Below are positions 34,009 through 43,579 of a stretch of DNA of 64,000 bases, piece after piece. Every line of letters begins with the position of its first letter. Positions within the stretch are counted from its first letter, which is position 1. The notes beneath the pieces were generated by a model that saw nothing but the letters and a program-made list of their open reading frames with translations, did not search any database and was not told where the DNA came from. The translations under genes and the position numbers were made by a program. The DNA is from Actinomycetota bacterium (GTDB lineage: Bacteria > Actinomycetota > Coriobacteriia > Anaerosomatales > Anaerosomataceae), in assembly GCA_009773565.1 (NCBI GenBank), contig WSXY01000004.1, positions 1 through 64,000 on the forward strand, in the 5' to 3' direction.

Positions 34009-35409
34009 CTAGACGCGCGTGACCTGAAGTAGGTTCGTCGTCCCCGGAACGCCGACCGCCACCCCACCCGTGAGCGCTATGAGCTGCCCGGGCAGCGCGA
34101 ACCCGGCGTCGCGAACCGCCCCGACGGCATACGCGAGCATGTCATCGATGGTGCCGTGCTGCGGTACGACGATCGCCACGACCCCCCACACAAGTGCGAG
34201 GCGTCGCGCGACGGCAGCATCTGGCGTCACGGCGAGAATCGGCGTTCTCGGACGGTGTGCGGCAACCGCGCGCGCGGTCGCCCCCGACTGCGTTGCCGTC
34301 ACGATGGCAGCGAGATCCAGGTCGCATGCGAGTTCATAGACGGCGGTGCTGACGGCGCTCGTGACGTCGTAGCAGCCGCCGGCAGCAGGCTGAACGCTCG
34401 GGCGCTCCGAGAGCGACTCCTCGGCCACGGCGGCGATACGCACCATCGTCTGCACGGTCTCAAGCGGGTAGGCACCGACGGCCGTCTCGGCGGAAAGCAT
34501 CACGGCGTCGACCTCGGTGAAGATCGCGTTGGCGACATCCGAGGCCTCGGCGCGCGTCGGGCGGGCGGCAGCGGTCATCGACTCGAGCATCTGCGTCGCG
34601 ACGATGACGGGCTTCCCCGCCTGGCGACACGCGGCCACGATGCGGCGCTGCACGACAGGGACCTGCTCGGTGGCGGTCTCGACGGCAAGGTCACCACGGG
34701 CGACCATCACGGCATCGGCGACGGCGACGATATCGTCGATCACCGCGACGGCCTCGTGCTTCTCGATCTTGGCGACGATCGGGATGACCCGGTCGCCCAT
34801 GAGGTCACGCAGACGGGTGATGTCGCCCGGTTCGCGCACAAAGGACTGCGCGATGAGGTCGACGCCAGCGGCGAGCCCCCATGCGAGGTCCTCGCGGTCC
34901 TTATCTGTGATGGCGTCGATCGACAGGCTCACGCCCGGCAGGTTCACACCTTTGTGGCTCCCGAGCGGCCCGCCGACGAGTACCTCGGTCACAAGCGCGT
35001 CAGGGCGTCGCGCGATGACGACGAGTTCGATACGACCATCGTCGAGCAGCACGCGCGAACCGTCGGGGACGTCCGTCGCAAGGGCTTCGTACGTCACACA
35101 CGCTCGCCTCGCATCACCGATGCACGAGCCGATGAGGAGCTCGAAGCGCTCGCCGGCGACAAGCTGCGTGTTCGGCTCGACTTCGCCAAGGCGGAGCTTC
35201 GGCCCACCGAGGTCGAGCATGACCGCCACGGGTCTCCCCGCGTCATCAGCAGCCGCACGAACCGCTGCAAGTCGGCGCTCCAGATCCGCACGTGGAGTAT
35301 GCGAGGCGTTCAGGCGGGCGACGGACATCCCTGCGAGCACGAGCGCACGCAGCATGACCGGCGAGTCACTCGCCGGACCGATGGTGGCGATGATCTTCGT
35401 GCGCGGCAT
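34009..35409 (-). CDS. pyk: Pyruvate kinase
   Basis: TKIIATIGPASDS, LNASHTPRADLERRL, PIVAKIEKHEAV with the catalytic Lys, and MVARGDLAVE with the metal site are pyruvate kinase hallmarks; the C-terminal allosteric domain is present. The usual DTKGPEIRTG is here DLGGPKLRLG, an unusual variant of that loop. ATG 35409 has GAGAGGGG upstream. It catalyses the last step of glycolysis, ADP plus PEP to ATP plus pyruvate. Confidence 0.93.
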   Translation of the reverse strand: MPRTKIIATIGPASDSPVMLRALVLAGMSVARLNASHTPRADLERRLAAVRAAADDAGRPVAVMLDLGGPKLRLGEVEPNTQLVAGERFELLIGSCIGDARRACVTYEALATDVPDGSRVLLDDGRIELVVIARRPDALVTEVLVGGPLGSHKGVNLPGVSLSIDAITDKDREDLAWGLAAGVDLIAQSFVREPGDITRLRDLMGDRVIPIVAKIEKHEAVAVIDDIVAVADAVMVARGDLAVETATEQVPVVQRRIVAACRQAGKPVIVATQMLESMTAAARPTRAEASDVANAIFTEVDAVMLSAETAVGAYPLETVQTMVRIAAVAEESLSERPSVQPAAGGCYDVTSAVSTAVYELACDLDLAAIVTATQSGATARAVAAHRPRTPILAVTPDAAVARRLALVWGVVAIVVPQHGTIDDMLAYAVGAVRDAGFALPGQLIALTGGVAVGVPGTTNLLQVTRV

Positions 35410-35531
35410 CCGTGCACCCCTCTCGGAAGGCTTCACTTCTCATGCTACCCGAAGCAGGTCATGAGAAGCGGTGAAACTATGCCTTCCCGGAGAAGTGCGC
35501 CGGACCGGGTGGTGTCGCACGCCCGGATGCA

Positions 35532-35569
35532 GGGTGTTCGCGCGGGACAAAACCTCCGCGCGAACACCC
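35532..35569. terminator. Strong hairpin after the multicopper oxidase gene
   Basis: GGGTGTTCGCGCGG and CCGCGCGAACACCC form a perfect 14-bp stem with a ten-base loop, starting 11 bases after the oxidase stop on the minus strand. No T run follows, but stem strength and position favour a terminator; it also shields the divergent side of pyk. Confidence 0.7.
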
Positions 35570-35579
35570 CACCTGATTC

Positions 35580-38500
35580 CTAGTTGAGCAATGCCGCAAC
35601 AGCGATCCGGACCGTCGGACTGACAGCACCGGCACCACCGATGAATCGGAGCATCGCGATACTGTCCTTGTGCGCGTGAAGCGCGGCGGCCGTTGACGGG
35701 TCCATGCTCCTCGATGGCGTCAACAGCAGCACGGAACCGAGGTACCCCTGCGCGGCGCCGGCAGAAAGGCCGTCGGGGAAGTCCTCGCCGGTTGCGATAG
35801 CGACGCCGTTCCAGCCAAGGCCAGCATTGGCGACGCCGTACTCTGCAACCGCAACGGCGGTCGAGTAGCGGGTCGCACCCTGAAGGCGCGTGACGGGTGC
35901 TACAGCGCTTGTGATGGTACTGGCAAGCGCGTTCGAGATCGCACCGGTGCCACCAAGAACCAGCACCTTAGTGACGCCTGCACTTGTCATCGCAGAGGCG
36001 GTCTCTGAGGTCAGCCCCGAGGGCGCCACGAGGTAGATCGGCCAACCCTTAGCCGCGGCGAGCGGTCCGGCGGACAGCGCATCAGGGAAGTTGAGACCGG
36101 TCGTCACAAACGCGGTGCCGTTGTAGTTGCACCCGAAGAACTTGACCGTCTCCGCTGCGACCAGACGCGCTGTATCGTAGCGGTTCGTGCCGCCGATGCG
36201 CCTGGCATTGTCGGCTCCGAGGAGCGACTTGAGCGAGTTCTCGACACCTGTTCCAACGGCGCCCGTTCCGCCCAGGACGACGGCCTTGCTCGCACCAAGA
36301 CGTGTTATCTCGGCAGGGAGCTCCGAGTACAAGACACCGGGGGACGTGAGCAGGATCGGCGATCGATACGCGCCGGCGAGTGATGCCCCGACAAGCGCGT
36401 CGGGCCACGACTCGCTGCTGGCGATGACGACCGTGTCGACCGAGTTGAGCGGGAATGAAGCGCGCGATATCTCGAGGGCGGTCTTGAGACGAGCAGGTCC
36501 TTCGAGCGTCTGGAACACTGCGCCGGGGGGCAGGACCCAGAAGCCCACCGTATGTGAGGTCTCCACGTTGCCAGCGGCGTCGGTGGACCAGTACTTGAGG
36601 GAATGCGTGCCCTGCACCGCAGTCTTCACCGAGGTGCCGGACGTCACCGCTCCGCCGTCAAGCTGGTACTGCGTCGCAGCCACGCCCGACAGGGGGTCTG
36701 TCGCCGTCAGGGTGATGGTGGCGCTGGCGGTGTATGAGCCGAGATGGCTGTCGGTCGTGGACGGAGCGGCGTTGTCGATCTTCACCGCAGCCGCCTTGGT
36801 AGCCTCGATGTTCCCGGAAGCGTCCTCGGACCAGAACTCGACCGTGTGCGTGCCGTCGCCACTCACGGCGAAGGCGCCTGTGTACGCCTGCGTCCCACCC
36901 GCATCGAGCGTGTAGGACGTCGAGACGACACCGGAGAGCGTGTCGGTCGCAGTGAGCGAGACCGAGAACGGCCCCTGGTGCCATGCGGTATCGATATTCG
37001 ACGTCGTCACCGGCGAGGTAGTGTCGGTGACGGGGCCGATTGCAACGGGGGTCGATGTCGTCGTCCCCTGCTCGTTGTACGCGACCACCTGGTAGCTGTA
37101 CTTCTCGTTAAGCACGATCGTCGGGTCGGCATAGGCCGTGACGTTCGCAAGCGCGGTACCTATCTGCGAGTACTCGCCGACGACATCGGTGATGTCGACA
37201 GGCGCCCGATAGATGCGGAAGCCGATCTCGTTCGCGGGATTCCCCCACGTTGCGGAGTCCGCGACGGGCGTACCATCGACCCAGGTCAGACCGGTCGCAC
37301 CCGGCGGCACCACTGCCGCAGGATCGAGCACGGGCATCGCGGGAAGCGTGCTGGTGACATCGACGGTGACCGGTCGCATCATGTCCATCTCTTCATGGCT
37401 CAGGATGTGGCAGTGCCACATGTACTCCCAGCCGAAGTTAATGACCTTGTTGGTGACCGGTATCGCATACGGTTGGCCGGTGGCCGGGTCGACCAGCGAG
37501 AATCCCATCGTTCCGTCTATAGGCTGCGTGGGATCAAGCGGCCGCCAGCTGTCCGGCACGTTGAATGGCGCCACCGGCACGATCGGTCTGAGTGCGACGA
37601 TCGTGTCCTCAAGCGGGCTCACCCTGACGGTGTCTTTCCACCCGAGCTCGTTGTCGTCGGGATACCGGAGGAATCCGTCCCAGCCGACACGGTTGATCAG
37701 CTGCACGTCGTAGAGATGGAAGTGCATCGGGTGCGTGTCGACGCCGTTATGGGTGATCTTCCAGATCTGCGTGCCGTCACCCCGGACGGGCGTCAGCGCG
37801 ACCATGCTCGGATCCACCGCGGTCTCTTTCTCAGTCGGCGGGTCGAGATACCCGTACAGGTTGAAGTTGGGGGCGCCGGCTACATTTGTCGGTCGTTCCA
37901 GCCCGAGTTTGCCGCTCATGCGGCCGTACTCGTCGAACGTCTCGCCCTGCTCGTCCTGAATCGCCTTCGGCTCCAGAGCGAACGTCGTCTCGACACCGTC
38001 GAGGTTCTTGAACTTGAACTCCGTGTTCGAGATACGAACGTAGGCGTCGGACGGGAAGGAAGCATCGTAGGTGTCGTTGTAGCGGCTGTTCGGGACGATG
38101 ATCTTGGCCTGCGAGGACTCAAAGACGCTCTGATGAGAACCCGTCGATGTGAACGCGGCCTCGAGCGGTGCGATATCAAACGCTGCAGCCGCCGGCTTCG
38201 CAGCCACCTTGATCTGCATGATGGTGCGGATATTCGGACCGTAGCCCGCACGCGTACCGGCGGTGCCGCCGGTGTCGGTCATATCCGGTGAACCGGTGTA
38301 GTAGTCGTAGCGCGGGTCGCCTGCAGGAAACGCAGCCGGCGCATCGTTGTAGAGGATGATCGTCTTGCCCGCGTACTTGGAGAAGTCGACGACGACATCT
38401 GCACGCTCGGCGGGGGCGACGAGGAGCGAGTGAAGGTCCACGTTGCCGGCGTTGAAGAGCGTCACGTCAGTCACCCACGTGATCGGCTGCTGCGGAATGA

Positions 38501-40223
38501 CGGTCACTTTGGGCAGGAAACCGCCCTCAGTGCCGATCTGGATCCACTCGGGACCGGCCGTCTTGGGATCGGGTACGCCACCTGCGCGACCGTCAGTCGG
38601 CCAATCGGCCGGCCACCCGCTAATGGCTGCCGCCGGCAGCATCTTAACCTCGGTGTTGCGCCTGCCGTCACAGCTGATCGTTCCCGGGTCGGCCACGTAC
38701 ATCTGCAGGTTCCAGAAGCGGTCACTTGCCGCGTTCAAGATACGAAGCCGATACGACTTCGGATCGACGCTCAGCGTCGGATACGCCGTGCCGTTGACGA
38801 GTGGCGTGTCGTTGAACGCTTCCATGCCATGTGAGAGATCGGGCGTTCCGGGTGCCAGCGGGTTCTCCCACGGCGTCGCCGCGGCCGAGACGTAATAGGG
38901 GTTTGTGACCGGAGGATGCGGGATGTTGACTGTCGGCGGCCAGAACCACGGACCGTAGTGCCAGCGCCCCATCGGGTTCACGCCGTCGATCATCGCGGGG
39001 TTCTGGGCCGGCATGTAGACGTGCGGGAACCAGATGTCGCCGGTGTGCGGCGTACCGGGGGTGGATCCCCAATTCCAGGTGGGATCGGTCGTCGTGATGG
39101 TACTCGCGTCGACAAACGTCTTCTCCTGGATGATGAGCGGAATCTGATCCTCGGGGATGAGACCGTCGTGAATCAACCCTTTTTCGGCGTCGTCGGTGAT
39201 GAAGTATCCGGCGGCCTCGCCTGCAAGCACGTTCAGGCGCGTGATGCCGTACGTGTGGTCGTGGATCCAGAGCATTCTCGCGCTCTGTTGGTTGCTGTAG
39301 AAGAAGGTAAGCGAGCCGTCGCCCGGATCGGGCATGTCAGGGACGTTCTGCACGCTGACGCCCTTGGGATACGGGGTGTCCTCGCCGGCAGGTGTGATCC
39401 ACTGATGCGGCGTGCCGTCGCTGATCCACATGGTTCTGCCACCGTGAAGGTGGACTGACGCGCGATTCTGCGTGTAGTTCATCGGCATGGCATCCATCAT
39501 GAGCGGACCCATGCCCGCTCCCATGTACGTTGTGTCGACCGGGATGAACAGATCGCCGCCTGCGCCGATGGGAAGCTTGTTCGTGAACTTGACGCGAACC
39601 GGACGATCCTTTGTCGCCATGATCGTCGGCCCGAGGTAGTGGATGGGGTCCGGCAAGATCGTGTTGTTGCCGTTGCCGTCGGTACCCTTGTTGACCTGCA
39701 CATAGCCACGAAGCCTCGTTGGTGGCAGATCGGAGTGGAGCTGCTCCTCGTACTCGCGCAGCTCGATCTCGTAGTAGTCGGCGCCCGGGTACGTGGTGGT
39801 GTCCGGGTGACCGACCGAGAGGTACTGACCCAGGTTGTTGGCGTTCTCGGAACCGACACCCGGAAGCCTGTCGACGAACTTGCGGAGCTCTGGCGTGTAC
39901 GCCCAGTTGGGCGTCATGCCAAAGTAGTCAGGGGTGCCACCCGGACCCGGCATGTCCATCGCCGTTGGCTTGATTCCGGACTTTGAAGCACTCTTGACCA
40001 GAGCGGCCATCTTGTCGGCGGCCGCTTCGCGCTCGGCCTGCGTGACGCGCCGATCCATCCGCTTGTGAACGGCGTCGGCCCGTGCCGCAAGCGACACGCC
40101 TACTTTTGCGCCAGACACAGACGCCGCGAGCGCTGGCTGTATTGGCGCCAGAACGAGTGCCCCGCTCAACAGCAGTGCAAACAATCGAGATGCCCCTGTT
40201 CCCTTTCGATACACGAACCTCAC
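35580..40223 (-). CDS. Secreted multicopper oxidase with Fn3-like/OmpL47-like domains and three cell-wall-binding repeats
   Basis: 1547 residues. A signal peptide (LFALLLSGALVLAPIQPALA) leads to three cupredoxin domains with all copper ligands: HLHGG, WIHDHTYG, HPMHFHLYD and MWHCHILSHEEMDMM (Met as axial T1 ligand). From about residue 1020 there is an Fn3-like domain, then two OmpL47-like domains (TATDTLSGV, TATDPLSGV), and finally CWB2 repeats (SSESWPDALVG, TGLNFPDALSAG, TGEDFPDGLSAG) that attach to wall polymers. It oxidises an unknown substrate, possibly a metal ion or phenolic, at the cell surface. Confidence 0.93.
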   Translation of the reverse strand: MRFVYRKGTGASRLFALLLSGALVLAPIQPALAASVSGAKVGVSLAARADAVHKRMDRRVTQAEREAAADKMAALVKSASKSGIKPTAMDMPGPGGTPDYFGMTPNWAYTPELRKFVDRLPGVGSENANNLGQYLSVGHPDTTTYPGADYYEIELREYEEQLHSDLPPTRLRGYVQVNKGTDGNGNNTILPDPIHYLGPTIMATKDRPVRVKFTNKLPIGAGGDLFIPVDTTYMGAGMGPLMMDAMPMNYTQNRASVHLHGGRTMWISDGTPHQWITPAGEDTPYPKGVSVQNVPDMPDPGDGSLTFFYSNQQSARMLWIHDHTYGITRLNVLAGEAAGYFITDDAEKGLIHDGLIPEDQIPLIIQEKTFVDASTITTTDPTWNWGSTPGTPHTGDIWFPHVYMPAQNPAMIDGVNPMGRWHYGPWFWPPTVNIPHPPVTNPYYVSAAATPWENPLAPGTPDLSHGMEAFNDTPLVNGTAYPTLSVDPKSYRLRILNAASDRFWNLQMYVADPGTISCDGRRNTEVKMLPAAAISGWPADWPTDGRAGGVPDPKTAGPEWIQIGTEGGFLPKVTVIPQQPITWVTDVTLFNAGNVDLHSLLVAPAERADVVVDFSKYAGKTIILYNDAPAAFPAGDPRYDYYTGSPDMTDTGGTAGTRAGYGPNIRTIMQIKVAAKPAAAAFDIAPLEAAFTSTGSHQSVFESSQAKIIVPNSRYNDTYDASFPSDAYVRISNTEFKFKNLDGVETTFALEPKAIQDEQGETFDEYGRMSGKLGLERPTNVAGAPNFNLYGYLDPPTEKETAVDPSMVALTPVRGDGTQIWKITHNGVDTHPMHFHLYDVQLINRVGWDGFLRYPDDNELGWKDTVRVSPLEDTIVALRPIVPVAPFNVPDSWRPLDPTQPIDGTMGFSLVDPATGQPYAIPVTNKVINFGWEYMWHCHILSHEEMDMMRPVTVDVTSTLPAMPVLDPAAVVPPGATGLTWVDGTPVADSATWGNPANEIGFRIYRAPVDITDVVGEYSQIGTALANVTAYADPTIVLNEKYSYQVVAYNEQGTTTSTPVAIGPVTDTTSPVTTSNIDTAWHQGPFSVSLTATDTLSGVVSTSYTLDAGGTQAYTGAFAVSGDGTHTVEFWSEDASGNIEATKAAAVKIDNAAPSTTDSHLGSYTASATITLTATDPLSGVAATQYQLDGGAVTSGTSVKTAVQGTHSLKYWSTDAAGNVETSHTVGFWVLPPGAVFQTLEGPARLKTALEISRASFPLNSVDTVVIASSESWPDALVGASLAGAYRSPILLTSPGVLYSELPAEITRLGASKAVVLGGTGAVGTGVENSLKSLLGADNARRIGGTNRYDTARLVAAETVKFFGCNYNGTAFVTTGLNFPDALSAGPLAAAKGWPIYLVAPSGLTSETASAMTSAGVTKVLVLGGTGAISNALASTITSAVAPVTRLQGATRYSTAVAVAEYGVANAGLGWNGVAIATGEDFPDGLSAGAAQGYLGSVLLLTPSRSMDPSTAAALHAHKDSIAMLRFIGGAGAVSPTVRIAVAALLN

Positions 40224-40254
40224 GCTCCTCTACCAGAATCGGCCGCCATGCAAA

Positions 40255-40298
40255 TACAAAGACCCTCCGGCTGCACTTAGGGTGCACGCCGAAGGGTC
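40255..40298 (-). terminator. Terminator between a small membrane protein gene and the oxidase
   Basis: On the minus strand GACCCTTCGGCGTGCAC and GTGCAGCCGGAGGGTC pair with a few mismatches and are followed by TTTGTATTT. It covers the stop region of the upstream gene and ends 32 bases before the oxidase start. Confidence 0.65.
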
Positions 40299-40756
40299 GG
40301 TGTGGAGACTATGCGTGTGCGATCAAGGTGATCGTCGGGACTCGCATCGGGATGGATCGTGCGCGGAAGCTGAACGTGCGTCCGCGCTGGGCGCCTCTGA
40401 ACGACAGCGACGGCCGTCGCGAAGGGCGGTGTGCCGCGTAGCTTCTGTAGTGAGACGCCTCCGGCCGCGAAGACCGCGATGACCAGAAGACCAATGAGCG
40501 GCGATACCGTCGGACCGGGTGAAATGGTCTTCGGCATCACAATGCCCTGGTCGAAGGCATCCATCGCGCTCATGCCGAGAGTCGAATGAATCGCAGGGAT
40601 GCAGAGCAAGATGGCCAGGATCGCGAACAGAATCAATCCTGCGCGCAAGAACGCCGCCAGATGGTGTGGCGACGTGTCGCTCTTGTCCCGTTGCGCGAAG
40701 TTCACCGTGTTGCCATTCGTTCGGCGCCTTACTGATGAGTGAGGTACTACCCACAT
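40277..40756 (-). CDS. Small protein with one or two membrane helices, unknown
   Basis: Up to 159 residues; two hydrophobic segments (AGLILFAILAILLCIPAI and VSPLIGLLVIAVFAAGGVS) and a basic C-terminus. No strong ribosome site precedes ATG 40756, and a GTG at 40702 is equally possible, so the start is uncertain. Just upstream of the multicopper oxidase but separated by a terminator. No family recognised. Confidence 0.5.
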   Translation of the reverse strand: MWVVPHSSVRRRTNGNTVNFAQRDKSDTSPHHLAAFLRAGLILFAILAILLCIPAIHSTLGMSAMDAFDQGIVMPKTISPGPTVSPLIGLLVIAVFAAGGVSLQKLRGTPPFATAVAVVQRRPARTHVQLPRTIHPDASPDDHLDRTRIVSTPTLRRAP

Positions 40757-40795
40757 CGGCGGTGAACCTAAACACCGCAGCTGACGTGTTAGCAG

Positions 40796-41233
40796 TCACT
40801 GTGCGGCGGCCGCAACCGCCTTTGCCTTCACCGGACCGCTTGTGAGGAGCGGCACGGTGAGTGCCCAGAGCACGAGCACGACCGAACCCATGAGCGGGTA
40901 GTAGCAGCCCCACACCACGAACGGGCCACCAAGCGAGTACACCCACACGACAAACGTCGCGGAGCTGAGAAGGATCTGGCTTCTCGATGTGACATGGCCG
41001 ACCCGGATGAGGTACACAGGCGTGAGCACGAGCAGCGCCGCAAAGGTGAACTGGATGAGGAATGCCCTCAGTGCGTCATCGGAGATTCCCGCCGGCACGA
41101 TCACGAACTCCGTGGCCCCGGGCGGATAGCCGATGATGCCCGCCAGCACCATGTACGCGCCCACGATCTCGGTCGGAACGATCTTCATGAGCTTGTCCGC
41201 GTACGACTGTGCCTGACTGAACTGCCGCCCCAT
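40796..41233 (-). CDS. Four-helix membrane protein, unknown
   Basis: 145 residues with MGRQFSQAQSYADKLMKIVPTEIVGAYMVLAGII and three further hydrophobic segments. GGAGGAG lies four bases before ATG 41233, a clear start. The phrase LMKIVPTEIVGAYM is typical of a conserved family of small membrane proteins of unknown role. Stands alone, 154 bases from its neighbour. Confidence 0.7.
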   Translation of the reverse strand: MGRQFSQAQSYADKLMKIVPTEIVGAYMVLAGIIGYPPGATEFVIVPAGISDDALRAFLIQFTFAALLVLTPVYLIRVGHVTSRSQILLSSATFVVWVYSLGGPFVVWGCYYPLMGSVVLVLWALTVPLLTSGPVKAKAVAAAAQ

Positions 41234-41386
41234 GGTCTCCTCCTTCAACGGGCGCGCAACGCGCGCGCCGACCCCTGACCAACTACCGAGTATCTCGGTC
41301 ACATGGTCGGAGTCGGCGCAAGAGAGTCGGCAAAGCGTTAGCCGAGGAGTGAACTGGTCGTTGCCGTGACGTCACAGGGGGGTCAA

Positions 41387-42445
41387 TCAGGGCGTAACCG
41401 CGTCGAGCATCCGGGAAACCCACTCTGCGGTCTGCGGCTCGAGCCGCGCCAGCGCGGACAGACCCCGGGCGAGTCGCATCCTCCAGCCTTCACCGCGACC
41501 CGCGGCGTCCTCAAGCGCCAGCGCGATGTCACCTTCCCGGTCCTCGAGCAGCGCACCCAAGACAGCGGCGGCCTGTCGTAAGTCCTTCTCACTTTTGGCC
41601 TGCGCGATGACCGGACGCTCACCCGCAATCAGCACCTTGTGAAGCGCGAATCGCGCAGGGTCGGGCACGCTGACGAGGACACCGCGGCCATCGACGACTG
41701 CGCCCCGAACGGTCGACTCGATCACAAAATCAAGATAGCGAAGCGGCTGCGCTGCGGCTTTGAGCCGCGGCACAAGCACGGGAGCAGTCCCCGCGCTGCG
41801 TGAAGGCGTGATCAGGTCGACCCGGAGGCCTTGCCCCCGGACCTTGAACGAGGTGGACGGGCTCGCGGGGTCGAATGCCGGAACGGGCAGGAAGCCCATG
41901 TCGAGACCCTCGAGCACGCCGGGAATATCCGCTGTCAGGTCGGGTACCGCCACGCTCATGCGTGCGGATGCGGCGACATCGAGGTCCTGCGTGCGCATCG
42001 CAGCGCCGGTCCAGCGCACGCCGAGCAGGTTGCCGATGACGGTGAAGGCATGGGTGCCGACGAGCACCCCGCCAAGCCGAAAGACACCGGCATCGGCAAG
42101 CGCAGACAGCACGCGGGCCGAGGGCGCGTCCGTCAGCATCGCACCACCCACCCGAAGGAGCGACGCGAGCCTCTGGATCGAAGCGGCATCGGCCTCGAAC
42201 GCTTTGTGTCCGCGCTCGAAACGCTCGACGACAGCATCCAGGATCGCGTCTCGACGTCCTACGTAGGCCTGCCGCTTCATGCCGCCCGGCTCCAGGTGTT
42301 GGAAGTAGTAGTAGTCGTTACCTTTCACATTCTTGGTGACGAAGCCGCCGGGGACGTGCCCGATCGCGCGCCCGGCCTCAAGCGCGACGAGTTGCTCCAG
42401 CATCTCCGCGTAGAGTGTCTGCACCTCAAGGGCCTGTCGCTGCAT
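41387..42445 (-). CDS. GSU2403-like nucleotidyltransferase-fold protein
   Basis: 352 residues; RLGGVLVGTHAFTVIGNLLGVRW and RTQDLDVAAS form a nucleotidyltransferase-like core with the DLD acidic pair, followed by DLITPSR. The family is found in mobile or defence-associated regions, often as the presumed toxin of a TA pair. No recognisable partner gene is adjacent. A perfect 14-bp inverted repeat lies 18 bases upstream of the start. Confidence 0.75.
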   Translation of the reverse strand: MQRQALEVQTLYAEMLEQLVALEAGRAIGHVPGGFVTKNVKGNDYYYFQHLEPGGMKRQAYVGRRDAILDAVVERFERGHKAFEADAASIQRLASLLRVGGAMLTDAPSARVLSALADAGVFRLGGVLVGTHAFTVIGNLLGVRWTGAAMRTQDLDVAASARMSVAVPDLTADIPGVLEGLDMGFLPVPAFDPASPSTSFKVRGQGLRVDLITPSRSAGTAPVLVPRLKAAAQPLRYLDFVIESTVRGAVVDGRGVLVSVPDPARFALHKVLIAGERPVIAQAKSEKDLRQAAAVLGALLEDREGDIALALEDAAGRGEGWRMRLARGLSALARLEPQTAEWVSRMLDAVTP

Positions 42446-42462
42446 GACTCGTCCTTTTAGAA

Positions 42463-42496
42463 GTTATACGCAGTATAGCGTCATACTGCGTATAAC
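42463..42496. promoter_or_regulatory. Perfect 14-bp inverted repeat upstream of the orphan nucleotidyltransferase gene
   Basis: GTTATACGCAGTAT and ATACTGCGTATAAC are exact reverse complements with a six-base spacer. Position just before the gene suggests an operator, so a DNA-binding partner should exist or the protein itself binds. Confidence 0.8.
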
Positions 42497-42520
42497 GTCC
42501 AGCCCTCCTCTCTCGCACGC

Positions 42521-42551
42521 AAAAGGGGCGGACCCGTAGGCCCGCCCCCTG
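42521..42551 (-). terminator. Terminator of the AbiE operon
   Basis: On the minus strand GGGGCGGGCC and GGTCCGCCCC form a 10-bp stem with one wobble, followed by TTTT. It lies 90 bases after the abiEii stop and separates it from the nucleotidyltransferase operator. Confidence 0.7.
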
Positions 42552-42640
42552 GTCAGTTCGAGTCGCGCCCAGGCTTCCAGAATACGTGAACGCAGACGGA
42601 AAGGAAGTGGGCGCATCGTCGTGCGCAGCCATGGCCTCTC

Positions 42641-43579
42641 CTACTGAGTCTCTCCCAGGAGCGTTCTCAGGTTCTGGACCTTCCACGCCATGACGGGGTC
42701 TGCAGCCGCTCTTCCGGCTACGTCGGGCCAGTTGGCGAACAACAGGTCCGGGCGGTAGTCCGCTGACTCGCGGAGCCTACGCATGAACTCCGCCTCGGGC
42801 GCGATAGGCCCTCCGAGGGGCGCGAGCCATGCCGCGACGCTCGCGAGCATCTGTTCGTAATCAGGTGCATCGTCCGCGTTCAACATCGCATACAGCGGCT
42901 CGGTGAACTCCCGCGTTGGATTCTCGAAACGATCCAGGGAATCGACGGGTCGAGTGACGAAAGGGAACCGATTCGAAGCGCATATCGCCCGGACGGCAAG
43001 GGCGCGGACGAGCGAATCGTCGAACAACGCTGGATGGGTGAGTGCCAGTCGATACAGGTCGTAGAGGTCCCGCGCCGCGACGCGCTCCATCATGGCCTGA
43101 ATCTTCCCGGCCACGAGTTCGGGTAACTGCAGAACCGGAAACGCAACGGGTGGATCCGCGAACTCGCATATACGCACCTCGGGTTCGAGCAACGCCACCC
43201 GCGCCAGGTAGCTGATATCGACCTTCACGTAGTCGCCGGGATACTGCAACCGGTAGGTCTGGCCGCTGTGCTCATCGTTCGTCGCCCGAACGACGTATCC
43301 GAGCGCCCCGATTACCTCGCGAAAGCGCCCATCCACCTGAGGACGCAAACGACGCATCTCATCGACGTCCACGGCGCCGACGAACATGAGATCTATGTCG
43401 ACCGACAGCCGCGGTACGCGCTCGTGGAACACGTTGAGCGCCGTCCCACCGTGCAAGACGAACATCTCCCCTAGAAACGCATCATCGCGAAGGGCCGACA
43501 ACACCTCGAGGAGCCTCTCGACCTTGTCGACGACCTGAGGAGCGAATCCCAGCGGTACTGTGAGGAGTGGTCGGGTCAT
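42641..43579 (-). CDS. abiEii: AbiEii-family nucleotidyltransferase toxin
   Basis: About 312 residues with FVLHGGTALNVFHERVPRLSVDIDLMF, the AbiEii nucleotidyltransferase motif (GG.AL...D.D), and KVDISYLARVALLEP. Known type IV TA toxins of this family transfer nucleotides to tRNA or other targets and cause abortive infection. ATG 43579 overlaps the abiEi stop as ATGA. Confidence 0.92.
   Translation of the reverse strand: MTRPLLTVPLGFAPQVVDKVERLLEVLSALRDDAFLGEMFVLHGGTALNVFHERVPRLSVDIDLMFVGAVDVDEMRRLRPQVDGRFREVIGALGYVVRATNDEHSGQTYRLQYPGDYVKVDISYLARVALLEPEVRICEFADPPVAFPVLQLPELVAGKIQAMMERVAARDLYDLYRLALTHPALFDDSLVRALAVRAICASNRFPFVTRPVDSLDRFENPTREFTEPLYAMLNADDAPDYEQMLASVAAWLAPLGGPIAPEAEFMRRLRESADYRPDLLFANWPDVAGRAAADPVMAWKVQNLRTLLGETQ

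Noticed and set aside
41321-41345. GCGTTAGCC near 41335 as another attC end
   Set aside because: No matching inverse core site or hairpin arms occur within 150 bases.
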